DNA from: Sporosarcina luteola
Lineage (GTDB): Bacteria > Bacillota > Bacilli > Bacillales_A > Planococcaceae
Assembly (NCBI RefSeq): GCF_023715245.1
Contig: NZ_JAMBNV010000004.1
Location: forward strand, 62,001-126,000
DNA length: 64,000 nt
Direction: 5' to 3'
The position numbers and the translations under genes were made by a program. The stretch's first letter is position 1, and each line of letters opens with the position of its first letter. Below, one piece after another: positions 7,526-16,178 of the stretch. The notes under the pieces were generated by a model. That model was not told the DNA's origin, ran no database searches, and saw nothing but the letters and a program-made list of their open reading frames with translations.

Positions 7526-8281
7526 CTAATTGATATACAAAACACTTGTACAGCTTAGAACGAGGAGCAGCATGAAGAGGCTAACCATATACCCGTCCAC
7601 CTTGCCGACACGGACGACTTTGTAAAAGCTGTTCCTTTTCTCACCTGTAAAGCCTCTTGCCTCCATTGCAAATGCGGCCCTTTCCGCTTTCCGGACAGCC
7701 CCCGCCAGCATCGGTAGAAGGATTTTCCGCATATGCAACAGTCGGCGGAGTGCATTTTTCTCTTGCATCGCTCCTCGGAGACGATGGGCTTGCTGGATCT
7801 GAACAAACTCATCCTTCAAGACAGGTAAAAACTGATACCCAACCAATATGCTATACGCAATTTTTGGAGACAGCTTCATTTGCTGCATAAGACTTAAAAT
7901 GAATGTTACGGGATTTGTCGTCAATGCGAAAAGCAATGACAAACCCGAGAATGCCAAGACACGAAAACTTAATGACAATGCGTGATTCATCTGGACTTCC
8001 GTGATGTTAATCGACCAAATCGATAGAACGACAGGTCCTGACTTGTCTTCCGCAAAAACGAGCGTTGTCCAAAAATAACCGAACGCCATTATCACAAAGG
8101 GAATCATGAACAGGATCCATAGCTTCCAATCAATCCTGCTGAATAACAGTTGGATGAGCAGCACGCCGATCCACATGAGCAAGGGCGTCCATGGATTGAA
8201 AAAGAACGCCATCGTCAACATGCAAATCGTGACGACAATGAACTTCGCAGCTGGATTCATATTATGCAAAGCAGACTTCAT
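7526..8281 (-). CDS. ykoC: ECF transporter transmembrane component, HMP/thiamine (EcfT)
   Basis: 251 residues from the ATG at 8281, chosen because GGGGTGGGTGG precedes it and relatives begin near MKSALHNMNP; a longer reading into ykoD is open but lacks a ribosome site. About five helices are followed by the cytoplasmic coupling motifs AHRLRGAM and AFAMEARGFTG (the A-R-G signatures of EcfT). It overlaps the ykoD end by 20 bases. With YkoD and YkoE it makes the energy-coupling complex importing thiamine or its hydroxymethylpyrimidine precursor. Confidence 0.92.
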   Translation of the reverse strand: MKSALHNMNPAAKFIVVTICMLTMAFFFNPWTPLLMWIGVLLIQLLFSRIDWKLWILFMIPFVIMAFGYFWTTLVFAEDKSGPVVLSIWSINITEVQMNHALSLSFRVLAFSGLSLLFALTTNPVTFILSLMQQMKLSPKIAYSILVGYQFLPVLKDEFVQIQQAHRLRGAMQEKNALRRLLHMRKILLPMLAGAVRKAERAAFAMEARGFTGEKRNSFYKVVRVGKVDGYMVSLFMLLLVLSCTSVLYIN

Positions 8282-9632
8282 GTTCCACCCACCCCTTTGG
8301 CTGAAGCAGATGATGGTCCGCCAGCAGCTCTTCATCACGCCATACTAGAGCAGCATCAAACTTTCCAGTCAAAGCGCCATCTTGCATTAATAAAACCGAA
8401 TCCGCCACATGAAACGCAAACTCCATATCATGTGTGACGATCAAAAAGGTCGTCCCTTCCCTTGCCCGCTCGTCAATCAACCCGAACAGCTCCACCATGG
8501 ATGCGGCGTCTTGCCCCGATGTCGGTTCATCCATCAAAATGATTTCCCTGCCATCGCACAGCATTGCAGCGATCGCCACTCGTCTCTTCTGTCCATGGCT
8601 CACGGCAAACGGATGGGCCTCTGCAACCGCCGCCAAGTTCAATCGAGTCAGCAATTCTTCTGCAGCAGTCCCGCCGCCGAAAGCAATCTCATCCCGTACC
8701 GTTTTCGTAACGAATAAGAATTCCGGTGATTGAGGGACATATCCTAAATGTGAAGGGCGCACAGTTCCACTTGCAGGAATCAAGTTGCATAATGCTTTTA
8801 GCAACGTCGATTTGCCGCTCCCATTCGGTCCGGCCAGAATTGTAACTTCGCCCCGGTTCAATGAGAATGAAATGTCTTTTAGAAATAACTCCGTGCAGAC
8901 GTTTGCCACTTCCAATGACTGACCTTCCTGTTTGCTGCTGATCCTTTTGCTCATTGGATTCACGTCATTTATTCGCTCCAGCTGAATTTCACGATCGAAA
9001 AAACCTCCCCATAAATCGAGCCGATGCTCAATCGCCAAGATTGTCAGAGACTGTTCCTGTTGAAGCTTATCCAGCCAATCGATGAACTGCTTTGCGGTAT
9101 ACGGATCCAAATGGGAGATCGGTTCATCGAGCAGTAGGATTTCCGGCTCCATGATCAATGCACATGCTGTCGCAATCCGCTGCTTTTGCCCTCCGGATAG
9201 CTGTTGGATGACGGAGTGACGGAACTTGGTCAATCCTGTCAAATCCAATACGTCCTGAATCCGTCCATCCATTTCCTCCCGCGCCACATTCAAGTTTTCA
9301 AGCGTGAAGGCAAGCTCCTCTTCGACCGTCATCATGCAGAACTGTGCGTCCGGATCTTGGAAAACGGTCGCAATCCGGTGATTCACTTCACCAGGCGAAT
9401 AGTTCTGGCTATCTTTATCAAATAATGTAACGGTGCCTTTTACGATACCATCGCAGTTTTCCGGATACAGCCGGTTACATAAATAAAGCAATGTCGTCTT
9501 GCCACTCCCGCTCGGCCCCGTAATGACGACTCTCTCCCCACGATTGATTGACATTGAAAGATCTTCAAAAATCCATTCCTCCTCATCGGGATAACGGAAA
9601 CTAACATTATCGAACCGGATCACTTCATGCAC
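8262..9632 (-). CDS. ykoD: ECF transporter double ATPase, HMP/thiamine
   Basis: 456 residues from the GTG at 9632 (GTG at 9623 is also possible). The reading frame stays open to 9719, but those residues overlap ykoE and do not look like the family. Two ABC cassettes lie in tandem: first Walker A GPSGSGKTT, signature LSGGQKQR and Walker B LLLDEP; second Walker A GPNGSGKST, signature VSHGQKRR and Walker [10 protein letters not shown]. The second signature is the degenerate SHGQ form. It energises YkoC/YkoE and overlaps both neighbours, so the four genes are coupled. Confidence 0.93.
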   Translation of the reverse strand: MHEVIRFDNVSFRYPDEEEWIFEDLSMSINRGERVVITGPSGSGKTTLLYLCNRLYPENCDGIVKGTVTLFDKDSQNYSPGEVNHRIATVFQDPDAQFCMMTVEEELAFTLENLNVAREEMDGRIQDVLDLTGLTKFRHSVIQQLSGGQKQRIATACALIMEPEILLLDEPISHLDPYTAKQFIDWLDKLQQEQSLTILAIEHRLDLWGGFFDREIQLERINDVNPMSKRISSKQEGQSLEVANVCTELFLKDISFSLNRGEVTILAGPNGSGKSTLLKALCNLIPASGTVRPSHLGYVPQSPEFLFVTKTVRDEIAFGGGTAAEELLTRLNLAAVAEAHPFAVSHGQKRRVAIAAMLCDGREIILMDEPTSGQDAASMVELFGLIDERAREGTTFLIVTHDMEFAFHVADSVLLMQDGALTGKFDAALVWRDEELLADHHLLQPKGWVEHEVCFA

Positions 9633-10206
9633 GTGCCTCACCTTTTTTCGCACGCGTAATCGGATAGCCTCGGAGTGATCCCTTAGCGAGCAGTCCATCG
9701 ACGACCGCCTTGCCCCCAATGCCCGCTATGACCGCGCCGCTGGCAATCCGGATACCGAGCATGAGCAGCACATAACCTGTGCTGAACACCGTGAATCCAC
9801 CTAGGAAATAACCATAAATGAAGCTGAATACCGAGGCGCCGACACCCGCCAGCATGAGCACCCATATATCAAATCGCCGATAGCGCGTTGCGGCGAAAGC
9901 CGCCTCGGCCCCTAGCCCTTGAATAATACCTGCGAGAATCAAACGCGGACCGACCGCATTTCCTAATAGCACCTCGATGGCAGCTGCAATCGTTTCCGAA
10001 ATGACCGCAGCCCCGGGTTTCCGGATAATGTACATACAAATGATCGACACAATGAACCAAATGCCAAAAATCCATTCATAAGCGATTGGGCCAATGAACC
10101 CGGCCCAAATATTCCCTACGTGCAAAAACAACAAATAGACAATCCCAAACACGACAGAAAACAGCGACATGAGGACAACCTCTTTCAACTTCCACGACTT
10201 AAGCAT
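9625..10206 (-). CDS. ykoE: ECF transporter substrate-binding subunit, HMP/thiamine
   Basis: 193 residues with five or six hydrophobic segments and little else, matching the YkoE S-component (family signatures such as the early GPIAYEWIFGIW and GLGAEAAFAATRYRRFD). It recognises thiamine or hydroxymethylpyrimidine in the membrane. The start follows GAAAGAGGTTGTCC-type spacing after ykoF with a one-base gap between genes. The C-terminus (ITRAKKGEARA) is encoded by the stretch that also provides the ykoD ribosome site. Confidence 0.9.
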   Translation of the reverse strand: MLKSWKLKEVVLMSLFSVVFGIVYLLFLHVGNIWAGFIGPIAYEWIFGIWFIVSIICMYIIRKPGAAVISETIAAAIEVLLGNAVGPRLILAGIIQGLGAEAAFAATRYRRFDIWVLMLAGVGASVFSFIYGYFLGGFTVFSTGYVLLMLGIRIASGAVIAGIGGKAVVDGLLAKGSLRGYPITRAKKGEARA

Positions 10207-10207
10207 T

Positions 10208-10789
10208 TTACAGTCCTCCGTGCGACGGACTGTTGATGCTCATCGAAATCGTCATGACCAGATGCCTATGCTCTTCAGAACGCGCATTGCTGAAAGCCTC
10301 TTCATAAAATGCAAACACATCATGGATATCCCCATGGATGCCGCTCGCATAATGCATCGATTCATTAAAGACACCCTGCTCCTTCGCCCTGTCCACTTCG
10401 CGATAAATGATGTCCATATACGACGGATTATTCATCGGATACAGCGCAAATTGAGATGACACATATTGCTTCGTAGCATCTGTATTCGCGATCTTCTCGC
10501 TCTTTTCCAAATACGCGTCGCCCGCCGTATCACCTGGGCACCCTGCCGAAAACGTCCCGGACAATGCAATATGCTTTCCGGTTTTCGCGGCATGCAACGC
10601 AATCGCCTTCACAACGTTAAAGACATGAATCTGCTTGCCGCGAATGACGGTAGAGACATCGTCTGTATGCATCCAAACATTCGACGTATCTGTTAGTTCA
10701 AGCGCTCCTTTAATTACACTTACAAAATCATCTGCCATCGGATATAACGAAAAACGAAATCCGACGATTGGACTTAATCCACACTCCAT
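10208..10789 (-). CDS. ykoF: Thiamine/HMP-binding protein YkoF
   Basis: 193 residues, cytosolic, built from two ACT-like repeats: the first around VGFRFSLYPMADDFVSVIKGAL, the second around SSQFALYPMNNPSYMDIIYREVDRAKEQG. The paired F-x-LYPM motifs show the internal duplication. The B. subtilis protein binds thiamine and hydroxymethylpyrimidine and is the first gene of the same operon. It lies directly downstream of the TPP riboswitch. Confidence 0.92.
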   Translation of the reverse strand: MECGLSPIVGFRFSLYPMADDFVSVIKGALELTDTSNVWMHTDDVSTVIRGKQIHVFNVVKAIALHAAKTGKHIALSGTFSAGCPGDTAGDAYLEKSEKIANTDATKQYVSSQFALYPMNNPSYMDIIYREVDRAKEQGVFNESMHYASGIHGDIHDVFAFYEEAFSNARSEEHRHLVMTISMSINSPSHGGL

Positions 10790-10816
10790 TTCCTTCGACC
10801 TCCCGAAAAATTTTCA

Positions 10817-10972
10817 TAAAAAAAACTACATCCCGGAAGATGTAGCACTTCTCCAATATGAAACAATCGGAAAGCCACTACACTTCCCCACGCAGGTATT
10901 ATCCTGATCGGGTCGTAAGGGATCGGAGCTCTTGCTCGCATCTCAGCCAATAGTGGGCACCCCTAGTGCAGA
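10817..10972 (-). promoter_or_regulatory. TPP riboswitch with intrinsic terminator controlling ykoFEDC
   Basis: On the minus strand the aptamer runs from about 10972 to 10880: GGGGTGCC, then GGCTGAGATG, then the pyrophosphate-arm CCCTTACGACCCGATC, and AGGATAATACCTGCG before GGGGAAG. These are the conserved THI-box blocks in order. About 35 bases later comes the expression platform, the hairpin CTACATC/GATGTAG at 10826-10845 followed by eight T residues. High thiamine pyrophosphate should cause early termination. Confidence 0.96.
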
Positions 10973-11066
10973 ATCGGTATGTAGTTGGTTTTTATGTTGC
11001 CATTAGTATAGACGAAGAATTTTTACTTGTAAATGAAATCTGGCAAACTCCTACTTTCGTCTATAG

Positions 11067-11246
11067 TGTAGAGTGCCTTTCTTGCAGATGCGCATAAAAT
11101 CTTCCATTCACGCATAAAGTCGCGTAATTGCGCATAAACTCGAGGATGCACGCATAAATCCATGAATGCACGCATAAACGCGATTAAAAGCTCATAAATC
11201 GCAGTAATCACGCATAACTGCACTAGCATGGAGTTTTCACTCTACA
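11067..11246. repeat. CGCATAAA array with exact 20-bp period inside a 9-bp inverted repeat
   Basis: CGCATAAA or a close variant begins at 11091, 11111, 11131, 11151, 11171, 11191 (CTCATAAA) and 11211 (CGCATAAC), exactly 20 bases apart, with unrelated 12-base stretches between. The block is bracketed by TGTAGAGTG (11067-11075) and its complement CACTCTACA (11238-11246), the latter covering the Nudix stop codon. A 20-bp period breaks any reading frame, so this is not a coding repeat, and the units are too short for CRISPR. The spacing places every unit on nearly the same face of the helix. Confidence 0.8.
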
Positions 11247-11724
11247 TCTTCCTGCTCAATTTCACGTCAAATCCAGGATGTGTGACATATTCTTTATACT
11301 CCACATTCCCGTCAAACTTAAAATACTCCTTAATACGGGCTCGGATTGCAGGCTGCGTAATATACGCAAGCACTTCATCCTTGGGAACCCACTTGCAATC
11401 TGACGTCTCGTCCGATGTGCATAGCTCCCCGCCGACAGGCTTGCAGGCAAAGTCGAACATTACTTTTGTCGGGACGTCCGTCACTCCGTCATACCATTTA
11501 TAAATGGCTGAATTTGTATACACGCCAATCAAGTGGCTCACTTCCACATCGATGCCGCTCTCCTCTTTCACTTCCCGGATTACGCCATCCATCAAATTCT
11601 CCCCGACTTCAACCTGCCCACCTGGAAATACCCATCCGCCGTGTTCAGTTTTCACGATTAACATGTTGCCTTCCCTGTCTTCAACGAGCCCTCCACAAGC
11701 TACAATATGCGTCGGCCATGCCAT
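11242..11724 (-). CDS. Nudix hydrolase
   Basis: 160 residues from the ATG at 11724, chosen because AAAAGGGG lies nine bases upstream; an ATG three codons earlier sits on the ribosome site. A full Nudix box is present: GQVEVGENLMDGVIREVKEESG (G-x5-E-x7-REVKEESG). The substrate, a nucleoside diphosphate linked to another group, cannot be deduced. It is monocistronic; its stop is embedded in one arm of the inverted repeat bracketing the downstream 20-bp array. Confidence 0.9.
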   Translation of the reverse strand: MAWPTHIVACGGLVEDREGNMLIVKTEHGGWVFPGGQVEVGENLMDGVIREVKEESGIDVEVSHLIGVYTNSAIYKWYDGVTDVPTKVMFDFACKPVGGELCTSDETSDCKWVPKDEVLAYITQPAIRARIKEYFKFDGNVEYKEYVTHPGFDVKLSRKM

Positions 11725-11790
11725 TTTTCCCATCCCCTTTTCATTTAATGAATAAATTCTACCAATCTTCCGATAATAAAGATAGAGTTG

Positions 11791-11827
11791 AAAAATCCAC
11801 CTGATGCTTAAAGAAGCAACAGATGGA
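11791..11827 (-). terminator. Rho-independent terminator of the SEC-C protein gene
   Basis: Long stem TCCATCTGtTGCTT/AAGCAtCAGGTGGA (11796-11827, one mismatch and a G-U pair) followed by TTTTTC on the minus strand, 13 bases past the stop at 11840. Confidence 0.88.
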
Positions 11828-11839
11828 CAATAGCTCTAT

Positions 11840-12835
11840 TCAATTTGTAACTTTGGCTGTGTAATAAGCCTCGAGGTCTTTAGAGTATTTATTCATGGAT
11901 GAAGGAGAAACCTCAAACCATTCAGCGATTTCCTTCAATGGCATGGAAATCGGTTCAAAAAATGAATTATCTTGTCCGAAACGAATTGCGCCTGCGGCAA
12001 TCGCCATTTCCTTCCGTGCATTGGGCTGCTGCTCCACTAAAAAGTCCTCAACTACATCTAGCAGCTCTTTCGGGTCCCGATTGTGCTTTTCCAAAAATTC
12101 AATTGCAGATAACAGAACGCCAGCTTCGAAATTGGTGAATTCGCCGCCTTCATACCCATCGTCACCAAGGCATTTCCAGAAATCCAATGCATTTTCTTTC
12201 AGGAAAGTTGAAACCGAAAGTGCTTCTTCAGTTGAAAACCTTTTTGCGAATTCCTTAATTGCATTCGTATGGTCCGTTGGGAAAAAGAGTAAGCTTGATA
12301 CAGCCAAATAGTGATTTTCATCACCCGTACCGTCAGGCAACACGAAGCAGAACAAGTGGACCCCAACAGGTACCGGCTTTTCACTCTCCCGGCGAAGCTT
12401 GATTATTTCATCATTGAAAATCATTTGTACCGTTATATATGTATCATCCACTTCGATAACTTCCCCGATGAACGATCGCGGGTTTTGCCATGTCTCAACC
12501 ACTCGTAATACAGATGGACGCAATAGCTTTTTCTTCTGTTTGTCCAAATACCCTAACCAAATATCAGATCGATGGTTGAAAAAGAACTCATCCATCGCAA
12601 TCGCCTCAATCATTTCTTCGGGCATGTAAGTGCCTAACGACTGTTTCCATTCATTCGCCAGCTTCAAATATTCAGGGATATCCTTCCGCTCTGGATACTC
12701 GTCGTAGAAAGTCTGCAATGCACGTTCCAGTTCATCTTGTTGAACAGTTTCAATGGAAACTGCATTTTTCGACTGACAACATTTCTTATATTTCTTCCCG
12801 CTGCCACAAAGACAAGGATCATTACGTCCGATCAT
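11840..12835 (-). CDS. SEC-C motif domain protein of unknown function
   Basis: 331 residues. The N-terminus is a SEC-C zinc-binding motif, NDPCLCGSGKKYKKCC (residues 5-20), the same module found at the end of SecA. The remaining ~300 residues are alpha-helical and soluble with no catalytic motif I recognise; the end (KEIAEWFEVSPSSMNKYSKDLEAYY) could be a small helix-turn-helix. A role in protein or nucleic acid binding is only inference. AAGGAAGTG precedes the start. Confidence 0.82.
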   Translation of the reverse strand: MIGRNDPCLCGSGKKYKKCCQSKNAVSIETVQQDELERALQTFYDEYPERKDIPEYLKLANEWKQSLGTYMPEEMIEAIAMDEFFFNHRSDIWLGYLDKQKKKLLRPSVLRVVETWQNPRSFIGEVIEVDDTYITVQMIFNDEIIKLRRESEKPVPVGVHLFCFVLPDGTGDENHYLAVSSLLFFPTDHTNAIKEFAKRFSTEEALSVSTFLKENALDFWKCLGDDGYEGGEFTNFEAGVLLSAIEFLEKHNRDPKELLDVVEDFLVEQQPNARKEMAIAAGAIRFGQDNSFFEPISMPLKEIAEWFEVSPSSMNKYSKDLEAYYTAKVTN

Positions 12836-13094
12836 TTCAAAACACTTCCTTCATAAAAGTAGAACCTATCCAGTTTACCATTTTTCTGGCGTTTCTGGAA
12901 CAGTCCCAAATTCATGTTTTTAGCACCTTAATGAATCTATGTACGTTATATAGAACAAGCAGCATCTTTGTAGTACATACACGGATTTGTCATATAGGAG
13001 TTGAATGGCGAATACAATCTAATTGGTGACTATGAATAGACGGGAGGAATGTGAGTAATTGATTCAAGGGGTCGGCAAACTGTAAGGAGAATAC

Positions 13095-13886
13095 ATGGAA
13101 TGGAGTGGGGTTTTGGGTTATACGGATAACTATGAAAGGGATGCCTACGGGATTATCGCTTTTTGGTTACGGAACGATTATGACCACGGCCGATTTTTCG
13201 ACAGGGAAATTAGTCATTACGAAACTGAATTGGCTCGTGCCAACCTAAATAACATTCAGCGGTTAGGTAGAATTTGGCAGAAAGCGGAATCGAAAACAGG
13301 CGATCTTGGCACCTTGATTGACGAAGCACAACATGCCACACGGGAATTCCATAGCTTGCTCGCGTATACTATGGATAAATCACTACACTGCGATGTTATA
13401 ATTTCTACGCCAGTATCACTCCTAGACCATATGGTGCGCGAATCCGAAGAATCTCAACGGGTGTATAAGCTGATGGAAAGCGGAGGCCAAGTATCCCCGG
13501 CAGATGCTATCATTCATGAAACCGTCTTTTGGCTGCGACAAATGGCGGATCATCTCGGTTATATACGACATTACTCGGACGTATCGAATTACGAAGTGAA
13601 CTTTGAAGTGACGAAGATGATGCAAAAATTCGAGCGGCTTTACATGCAAGCGACTGCACTCCGAACAATGATACGCAGACCGCGCAATGAAACGATTCCT
13701 ATTTTGACGCATTTCAAGGAAATGATCATTCAAGAAGCGAAAAGCCTGGAAGAATTCAAATTGGAACTTGACGCACTCATTAAAAAATGTGCAATTGCTA
13801 CAACTTCTCCACCTGATTTGCTGGAGCATATCGCGCGGGAAGCACATCATCTGTGGAGGAACTTGGAAGACGAAAGAATAACATAA
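13095..13886 (+). CDS. DUF2935 family protein (ferritin-like helical bundle)
   Basis: 263 residues in two similar halves: one begins IIAFWLRNDYDHGRFF near residue 19, the other IIHETVFWLRQMADHLGYI near residue 137. The repeated FWL-x-D/H pattern is that of DUF2935, whose known structures are ferritin-like helical pairs with a metal site; the acidic and His residues in each half are consistent. No enzymatic role is established. AAGGAGAATAC precedes the ATG. Plus-strand gene convergent with the deacetylase, sharing a terminator. Confidence 0.75.
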   Translation: MEWSGVLGYTDNYERDAYGIIAFWLRNDYDHGRFFDREISHYETELARANLNNIQRLGRIWQKAESKTGDLGTLIDEAQHATREFHSLLAYTMDKSLHCDVIISTPVSLLDHMVRESEESQRVYKLMESGGQVSPADAIIHETVFWLRQMADHLGYIRHYSDVSNYEVNFEVTKMMQKFERLYMQATALRTMIRRPRNETIPILTHFKEMIIQEAKSLEEFKLELDALIKKCAIATTSPPDLLEHIAREAHHLWRNLEDERIT

Positions 13887-13912
13887 AATCAGCCTTCTCC
13901 AGTAAGAATGTA

Positions 13913-13956
13913 CGCCCGGCATTTGATGATATTTCATCAGATGCCGGGCGATCTTT
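13913..13956. terminator. Bidirectional terminator between convergent genes
   Basis: A 17-base stem (13913-13950, CGCCCGGCATyTGATGA with its complement, one G-U pair) with four loop bases, followed by CTTTTT on the plus strand. It separates the DUF2935 gene and the deacetylase. Confidence 0.9.
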
Positions 13957-14886
13957 TTAATCAATTCGGTTTTCGCTCATCAGATCGCTCACTGTTCCGA
14001 GTCGAAGCCCTTTCGCTTTAATATCAGCTATCATTGCCCCTAGGCCTTTAGCTACAGGGTCGGTTGGATGCATCAGGATCATTGAGCCGTTCTCCACTTT
14101 TGATACGACGCGCCGCACCATTTCAGAGGGTTCGGGTTTTTTCCAATCTACCGTGTCGACCGTCCATAATATCGTTTTCATATTAAGTTCATGTGCAACA
14201 TCAATCGTTTGTTGATTGAAGCTTCCACTAGGCGGTCCAAACCATTTGGGCTTGAAGCCGATTGTTTGCTCAATGACATCATTTGTCTTTGAGATTTCTT
14301 CCATCGTCTCGGTCCTGGAACGTTTTTGAAGATCAGGATGACTATACGCATGGTTGCCGATTTCATGACCTTCATTATAAATCATCAATGCCAGATCGGG
14401 ATTCTTCTTCGTCCAACTGCCGTCGAAGAAAAAAGTTGCTTTCACTTGTTGATCATTCAGGATGTTAAGGATAGCGGGGATATATTCATCTCCCCACGCC
14501 ACATTAATAAGAAGAGAAACCATCGGCTTGTCAGGATTCCCCCTGAAAATTGGCTGAGGATCCAAATCATCCAAATGAACAGCGGGAGGAACTTCTTTAA
14601 AAACGAGCTTTGTCTCGTCGAACTTCCCTGCTGTCTTCATCTTGTCATAACTGGCGTCGACTTCTACAACCAACCCATTATACCCCGGCATCGCCTTCCA
14701 GACCCTATCCACCTTGGCATCGATTGGTTTGATTTCATGCTGCTCACTGTAAGATTTGATCTCCTGATAAAGGGCTTCATTTATCACAGCATTTTTTATT
14801 GTTGAGTCTTGGAACATAGCATTGCTAGGAATTCCGAAAGTTCCCGCTGCTAAGATAAACGCGCCGACAAGCAGTAAATACTTCAT
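13957..14886 (-). CDS. Polysaccharide deacetylase family protein, YlxY-like
   Basis: 309 residues with an N-terminal signal or anchor (MKYLLLVGAFILAAGTFG). After a ~120-residue leader domain comes a NodB fold: ATFFFDGSW, then GNHAYSHPDL (the metal-binding H-x3-H region) and MILMHPTD near the end. The usual catalytic TFDDG motif is replaced by INVAWGDE, as in the sporulation protein family of B. subtilis YlxY, so classic deacetylase activity is doubtful. In Bacillus ylxY sits elsewhere; here the gene stands alone. Confidence 0.78.
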   Translation of the reverse strand: MKYLLLVGAFILAAGTFGIPSNAMFQDSTIKNAVINEALYQEIKSYSEQHEIKPIDAKVDRVWKAMPGYNGLVVEVDASYDKMKTAGKFDETKLVFKEVPPAVHLDDLDPQPIFRGNPDKPMVSLLINVAWGDEYIPAILNILNDQQVKATFFFDGSWTKKNPDLALMIYNEGHEIGNHAYSHPDLQKRSRTETMEEISKTNDVIEQTIGFKPKWFGPPSGSFNQQTIDVAHELNMKTILWTVDTVDWKKPEPSEMVRRVVSKVENGSMILMHPTDPVAKGLGAMIADIKAKGLRLGTVSDLMSENRID

Positions 14887-14991
14887 GATGTCAATTTCCC
14901 AGGCCAGTTATCGTTTTTCATTGCCAGTCCTCCATTTGGATATAGTGGCCTTACGATTCCCGTTCGGATAGGAACTATACTTGGCCAGTGA

Positions 14992-15558
14992 CTAGCGGAT
15001 ATGTTTTGCCATCCCAACAATTCTCTGGATAACATCCTCAACTTCACCACTGTTTTTAATTACAAATAACTGATCTGCTTCTCCCTCAACTGGATCTACG
15101 ACGTCTTCCTTAAGCGAATCGGCGTTTTGCCGAACGAGTACTTCTTCGAAATTGGACGCGCTTCTGAAGATATCCGTATCACGTTGACTGTTCGCAATGC
15201 GCGATTGAAGTACAGCATCCGGCAGGTCAAAGTGGACGAGGACCCGATGGAATTCATTTTCAGGAAAGAACTGTTCAAGCAAATATGCGCGACCTTTCCG
15301 GCTTCGATTTGAATTGCAAATAATGAGATGGCAGTCGCTATGCTCTTTCGCATAATCGACAATTAGTCCGGAGATTGCGTGCTTCAGCGTATTCGGTCCT
15401 GTCTTCGGTTGGATGGACTTGTAGTATGTATTAATAAATGCTCCATGGTTATCTTGATCCATCACAATGGAGTTAGTTAGTTTTTGTTCCAAAGCCTTTG
15501 CAAATGTAGTTTTTCCGCTATGTGTCTTTCCAACAGTAAGTATGACTAGCCTTTTCAT
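14992..15558 (-). CDS. P-loop kinase-like ATPase (zeta toxin/AAA_33 type)
   Basis: 188 residues from the ATG at 15558, which has AGGAGATG upstream; the open frame continues 10 codons further without a ribosome site. Walker A is GKTHSGKTT (residues 9-17). IVMDQDNHG follows, then LIICNSNRSRKGR and the lid-like region LQSRIANSQRDTD. The pattern fits small kinases of the AAA_33/zeta group acting on nucleotides, sugars or RNA ends. No antitoxin-like partner is adjacent, so a toxin role is not supported. Confidence 0.7.
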   Translation of the reverse strand: MKRLVILTVGKTHSGKTTFAKALEQKLTNSIVMDQDNHGAFINTYYKSIQPKTGPNTLKHAISGLIVDYAKEHSDCHLIICNSNRSRKGRAYLLEQFFPENEFHRVLVHFDLPDAVLQSRIANSQRDTDIFRSASNFEEVLVRQNADSLKEDVVDPVEGEADQLFVIKNSGEVEDVIQRIVGMAKHIR

Positions 15559-15671
15559 TGCCACATCTCCTATTCTTACAATCTGCAAATCAGTTATTCG
15601 CGCACGGACAGAATGAATCCAAGCAAATGACTCATCCTAACAGCATCAGCCTAATAAGGAGTTGAAACTTC

Positions 15672-16001
15672 ATGAAAAATTTACTTGTAACGCTTGGATT
15701 AATCATGTCAGTTCATGCATCGGTAGCAGATATTACTATCCCTACGCAGCAGCACGAACAAACACCCGCATACGCCAAATGGGGAGCACTTGCGGTCAAA
15801 GAGACAAAACAAAAATACCCCGACGCAAATATTGTCGACTACTTGCATATCGGGAGCGAAACAAAAGACGATACAACCATTGAAAAGTTCAAGTTATGGT
15901 TAAAAGACGACCAGCGCGAATTCGGCGTTATTATCCACATCACCTTCACCACAAATACCGGCAACATCATCAAAATCGATTTTCAGGAAACCGACAGATA
16001 A
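15672..16001 (+). CDS. DUF3889 family secreted protein (YqzG/YhdC-like)
   Basis: 109 residues with an N-terminal signal peptide (MKNLLVTLGLIMSVHASV) and a mature domain carrying the family pattern PAYAKWGALAVKETKQKYPDA, VDYLHIG and FKLWLK-x-EFGV. Small exported proteins of this family occur in Bacillus as YqzG and YhdC; function is unknown, though the fold resembles PepSY-like inhibitor domains. AAGGAG lies 10 bases upstream. It is followed directly by a dispersed inverted-repeat element. Confidence 0.82.
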   Translation: MKNLLVTLGLIMSVHASVADITIPTQQHEQTPAYAKWGALAVKETKQKYPDANIVDYLHIGSETKDDTTIEKFKLWLKDDQREFGVIIHITFTTNTGNIIKIDFQETDR

Positions 16002-16012
16002 AAGTTAATAGC

Positions 16013-16159
16013 GGTGCCTGTGCAGCACACTAATCAGTTTATTAACTACAATTGAATAAACTGACAACGGAAACACTGTCTTTGCCACGTCAAATAATAA
16101 TTCTGCATTATATTTATCCATAATGTTAAATAGTCATAAATGTATCTTGCACAGGCACC
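16013..16159. repeat. Dispersed inverted-repeat element, copy 1 (147 bp)
   Basis: It begins GGTGCCTGTGCAGCA and ends TTGCACAGGCACC, a 12-13 base terminal inverted repeat. Shared internal blocks are ACTACAATTGAATAAA near the left and AGTCATAAATG near the right end. Related copies lie at 21468, 22556, 62816 and 62971. No ORF is inside. Confidence 0.85.
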
Positions 16160-16178
16160 CACACAATTCTCACACAAT

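Noticed and set aside
9633..9719. 29-residue N-terminal extension of ykoD
   Set aside because: It overlaps ykoE coding sequence, has no ribosome site and is unlike ABC ATPase starts; the GTG at 9632 fits better.
11023..11229. 68-codon ORF and possible CRISPR over the CGCATAAA array
   Set aside because: The 20-base period shifts frame each unit, so the ORF is accidental; 8-base units with 12-base spacers are far too short for CRISPR and no cas genes are present.
14992..15558. Zeta-type toxin of a toxin-antitoxin pair
   Set aside because: The P-loop fold fits, but no antitoxin-sized ORF is adjacent, so only a kinase-like ATPase is called.
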